The notes under the pieces are model-generated. The model saw only the letters and a program-made list of their open reading frames with translations, did not search any database and had not been told where the DNA came from. The position numbers and the translations under genes were made by a program. 64,000 bases of DNA from UBA3478 sp036782715 (lineage in GTDB: Bacteria > Bacteroidota > Bacteroidia > Flavobacteriales > Flavobacteriaceae): positions 24,026-88,025 of the forward strand of contig DAIPYN010000004.1 of the NCBI GenBank assembly GCA_036782715.1, in the 5' to 3' direction. Below, piece by piece: positions 61,382 through 64,000 of this stretch (position 1 is the first letter of the stretch; every line of letters starts with the position of its first letter).

Positions 61382-62396
61382 AACTTTCACCCTTTTTCTT
61401 GTACTAATTTGCTGTATGAGTGCAGCAGCTCAAAGCACTGTATCTCCGTACTTGAATGTGACCAGTAGTGACGTGGCTCTTGTATTTTCAAGATTAGGCG
61501 GATTCTCAAGCGACACCTATTATACCGATAGTGCATTTGTTGAAACCGGATTCTTCAGTCTCCTAGGTGATCCTGAAGTAACTGATTCTGATAACGACGG
61601 GGTTAGCGATTACTACGATCTATGTGCTAACACAGAAATAAATGCGACTGTTGACACAGAAGGGTGTGAAGCCTTCTCGCTGCCCGCAAATAGTTTTCAA
61701 ATCGCTGTGACCCATAACCCTTGCAGCACTAGCGAAGAAGGTTTAATTAAAATTTCGACCGAGCTCACAGGTTACGAATTTCAAGTTGAGTTTAATAACC
61801 AGCAATACAATTGGGATCCCAATGCCCAAGAGCTATTTTCTTTTGAGGCTTTAGCCTCAGGTATTTATTCTCTCTGCTTGAGTCCAACAGCAGTGAGCAG
61901 TTACAAACGTTGCTATGAAATTTCGATTAATAGTCCTGATCCGCTCGAAGTACAAAGCAAGGTTTCATGGCAAAAACGATTAGTCACTCTTAACTTGACT
62001 GGTACTGGTCCCTATACTATTATTCAAAACGATTCGGTTTACAAAAGTGATAAAGCTATTGAAGAAGTCTATCTGAAATCGGGCTTAAACACCATTTCGG
62101 TAAGGGGTTTAAGAGAGTGTTTAGGGTCTTTTGAGCAAGAGTACTTTTTGTCTGAAGAGGTGAGAATATTTCCAAATCCGGTAGAAGATCTAGCTCAGAT
62201 TTATATTCAAGGCTTAGATAAACAGATCAGCCTCATCCTATTTGATCCTAGTGGCAAGGAGATTCACCGATCAGAAAAGATTATTCCCGAAAACCGAATC
62301 GTTGAGCTACCCACGAATCATCTAGCCTCAGGGGTGTACTTTTTATCGCTAAAATCAAAAAGTGTGAAAGAGGAGTTAACACTGATTAAAGCGTAA
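61362..62396 (+). CDS. Secreted protein with type IX secretion C-terminal sorting domain
   Basis: The start is TTG at 61362, inside the end of the preceding gene, giving a signal peptide (MSILTTRTFTLFLVLICCMSAAAQ). A thrombospondin type 3-like calcium motif follows (TDSDNDGVSDYYDLCANT, about 70-90). The middle is beta-rich with several cysteines, of immunoglobulin-like appearance. The last 75 residues are a T9SS type A sorting domain: VRIFPNPVEDLAQIYI, SLILFDPSGKEIHRSEKI and LASGVYFLSLKS, ending in a basic tail LTLIKA. It is therefore exported across the outer membrane and probably anchored at the surface. Coupled with the repeat protein, it may be part of one surface structure. Confidence 0.88.
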   Translation: MSILTTRTFTLFLVLICCMSAAAQSTVSPYLNVTSSDVALVFSRLGGFSSDTYYTDSAFVETGFFSLLGDPEVTDSDNDGVSDYYDLCANTEINATVDTEGCEAFSLPANSFQIAVTHNPCSTSEEGLIKISTELTGYEFQVEFNNQQYNWDPNAQELFSFEALASGIYSLCLSPTAVSSYKRCYEISINSPDPLEVQSKVSWQKRLVTLNLTGTGPYTIIQNDSVYKSDKAIEEVYLKSGLNTISVRGLRECLGSFEQEYFLSEEVRIFPNPVEDLAQIYIQGLDKQISLILFDPSGKEIHRSEKIIPENRIVELPTNHLASGVYFLSLKSKSVKEELTLIKA

Positions 62397-62438
62397 TCTC
62401 TGTATCTTTAGAACAGAATCAATAAATCTGTACTACAA

Positions 62439-64000
62439 ATGCGTCAACTGAGGTTAGTACTTGTTGCACTTCTTCTTGCAACTACTGGGCTTTATGCTCA
62501 GGAGGGATTTTACTATCAAGCGGTGATTAAAAACACAGACGGATCTCCTTTAAAAGAATCCGAAATCCGCATTCGCATTAGAATCATAGAAGGAGAAACA
62601 ACCCTTCAATTTGAAGAAGTAAAAACCATTACTACCTCTCGAGAAGGGTTTGTAAGTTTTATCATTGGGGAGTCTAAACCTGATGAGTTTGCCACTATCA
62701 ATTGGCAAGGAGAACTTTATCTACAAGACGAAGTAGATACGGGTGAAGGTTATGGCGCACCGACTAAGATGCCATTACTTAAAACCCCCCGCTCCTATAT
62801 TTCAGACAGGGCGATAAGTGTACTTGACAATTCGATTACCTCAGCAAGTATTCTTGATCAAACCATATTGACCGAGGACTTGGCAGACAATTCAATCACA
62901 ACCGAAAAACTGGCTGACTCTCTTATCACCTCTAATAAAATTGCAAAAAATGCTGTAGTAAAAGAGGCTGTCGCAACTGGCTCGATAAGTACTGAGGCCG
63001 TCATCGACTCAACCCTTACCAACATTGATATCAGCCCAAATGCAGCCATCGATGTATCTAAAATCAACATCCCCGACGGATCAATCACTTTAGAAAAAAT
63101 CAACCTCGAAGACGGCATCATCAACTACTCTAAGCTAAATGTGGCGGATGGAGAAATTCCCTTCTCAAAAATCCTCATCCAAAACGAAGAAATACCTTTC
63201 GAAAAGGTAAATATCAGCCAGGAAAACATCAACGGACTAGGCATCGTGTCCAATTATACCGGCGGATCAAACCTGAGCATCACCGAAACCACCATCGATC
63301 TCGATGATGAAATCACTCTCGCAAAAGTAACTGCCGATTTTATTGGAGATGTGTATAATGCAGATTCAGAGCGCGTACTCGAAGTAGGAACTACTGATAA
63401 CGCTGCAATCTACACCGGAAACGTAACAGGAAATCTCACCGGGAACTTAATCGGCGGAGGCGGAAAAACTATACTAACTAATGGCAATAATACCACACTA
63501 GCAAAATATTTTGGCGACACTTATTACCGCGAGGAAAATGGAACAGAAACTCAGCTAATCGACTCGAAAAACAAAATCTTCTTTGGAACCTTTAAAGGAA
63601 ATCTAGAAGGTAGTTGGGAAGGAAATGTAATTGGTCAAGGAAACGAAGTCATTCTTGATCCAATAACTGAAGATGGCAGTGCGCTATTTACTGGTAACGT
63701 GATTGGAAATTTAACAGGAGATGTTACAGGAGACGTAACCGGCGATCTAACTGGAGATGTTGTTGCAACAGATATAACAACAACCAATCTAGAGGCTACC
63801 GACATTACCGCAACAGGAACAATCACTGGTAATGTGACTGGTGATATCCTAGCCGATGACGGAACAATCACGCTCAACAATGGAGATACCAATACAAATT
63901 CAACATTTGCGGGTAATGCAGCAACAGCAACTACGCTTTCTCAAACCCTGAGTATTGAGAAGGGTGGAACAGGAGCAATCAGCGCAGCAGATGCAAGAAC
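62439..64000 (+). CDS. Secreted tail-fibre-like repeat protein, partial (3' end outside window)
   Basis: ATG at 62439 opens a frame that runs without stop to the window edge, at least 520 codons. A signal peptide (MRQLRLVLVALLLATTGLYAQ) is followed by EGFYYQAVIKNTDGSPLKES and TPRSYISDRAIS, the same N-terminal module as the gene at 59306. Next come short LDNSITSASIL / LADNSITTEKLAD / IPDGSITLEKIN repeats (about 130-260). A Gly/Asn/Thr-rich zone (TGNVTGNLTGN, TGDVTGDVTGDLTGD) follows. The visible end, IEKGGTGAISAADAR, is the GGTGA motif widely found in phage tail fibres. Shadows on the opposite strand are not genes. Confidence 0.85.
   Translation, partial: MRQLRLVLVALLLATTGLYAQEGFYYQAVIKNTDGSPLKESEIRIRIRIIEGETTLQFEEVKTITTSREGFVSFIIGESKPDEFATINWQGELYLQDEVDTGEGYGAPTKMPLLKTPRSYISDRAISVLDNSITSASILDQTILTEDLADNSITTEKLADSLITSNKIAKNAVVKEAVATGSISTEAVIDSTLTNIDISPNAAIDVSKINIPDGSITLEKINLEDGIINYSKLNVADGEIPFSKILIQNEEIPFEKVNISQENINGLGIVSNYTGGSNLSITETTIDLDDEITLAKVTADFIGDVYNADSERVLEVGTTDNAAIYTGNVTGNLTGNLIGGGGKTILTNGNNTTLAKYFGDTYYREENGTETQLIDSKNKIFFGTFKGNLEGSWEGNVIGQGNEVILDPITEDGSALFTGNVIGNLTGDVTGDVTGDLTGDVVATDITTTNLEATDITATGTITGNVTGDILADDGTITLNNGDTNTNSTFAGNAATATTLSQTLSIEKGGTGAISAADAR
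63414..63848 (+). repeat. Degenerate in-frame TGNV/TGDV repeats
   Basis: Six-codon-scale repeats encode Thr-Gly-[Asn/Asp]-[Val/Leu] steps in clusters (63414-63450, 63698-63750 and 63829-63848) within the last gene. They suggest a beta-helical or stacked fibre segment. The repeats are loose at the DNA level. Confidence 0.6.

Noticed and set aside
62858..63892. Minus-strand open frames at the right edge
   Set aside because: They lie inside the plus-strand repeat gene that runs off the window, which has a signal peptide and a family-like N-terminus.
59306..64000. Prophage tail-fibre region
   Set aside because: GGTGA and GDGSGLTNL motifs occur, but both proteins have signal peptides, a T9SS protein lies between them, and no capsid, terminase, baseplate or integrase gene is present in the window.

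Overview
The window is chromosomal DNA from a member of the Bacteroidota, most likely a marine, aerobic Flavobacteriales bacterium. The case rests on the gene order miaB / sigma-54 activator / lptE / secG / groESL, on purH next to mreBCD-mrdA-rodA, and on lptC / TPR protein / outer-membrane barrel / coaX. It is supported by Bacteroidota-type promoters (TAnnTTTG -7 elements), a class II HMG-CoA reductase followed by a GYDIA-type GHMP kinase, a DUF5687 ABC permease, a TonB-dependent receptor with a carboxypeptidase-like plug domain, and a type IX secretion (T9SS) sorting domain. Coding density is very high. No gap over 300 bases remains once two short genes below 60 codons are added, and no rRNA, insertion sequence, integrase, prophage or CRISPR array is seen.

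Region by region. 1-7.2 kb: the end of an outer-membrane barrel gene, then miaB, a sigma-54 activator, lptE, a conserved unknown, secG and groES-groEL. 7.3-15.6 kb: a metal-binding/MauE-like membrane protein, then a GAF methionine-sulfoxide reductase, purH and the rod-shape genes mreB, mreC, mreD, mrdA (PBP2) and rodA. 15.6-26.9 kb: a C-terminal processing protease, surE, lpxB and comEC; a peptide-scavenging pair (DPP IV and a POT transporter); the mevalonate-pathway pair mvaA and GYDIA kinase. 26.9-34.7 kb: an envelope operon on the minus strand (coaX, outer-membrane barrel, TPR protein, lptC, small membrane protein, CNNM/CBS protein, PpiD). 34.8-39.5 kb: tRNA-Phe, a YjdM/PhnA zinc ribbon, alkane monooxygenase, a fasciclin lipoprotein, a TspO-like protein and an FAD oxidase. 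39.5-49.7 kb: DsrE protein, a giant propeller-amidohydrolase, PepSY-type and TonB receptor genes, YhhN and pullulanase. 49.8-59.1 kb: accessory small genes, YitT, SemiSWEET, a mirrored cluster of secreted NTF2-like and paired unknown proteins beside an HxlR regulator, a nitrilase-family amidase, a DUF5687/ABC exporter pair and an SGNH hydrolase. 59.3-64 kb: a surface-protein locus with two paralogous secreted repeat proteins flanking a protein with a T9SS C-terminal domain; the last gene runs off the window.

The genes fit a free-living or particle-associated heterotroph that digests peptides, alpha-glucans and possibly alkanes, builds a rod-shaped LPS-bearing envelope, and displays long repetitive surface proteins. 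The two places most likely to hold something undescribed are the mirrored secreted-protein cluster at 51.5-55.2 kb and the repeat-protein locus at 59.3-64 kb. Neither has a function that can be read from sequence alone.
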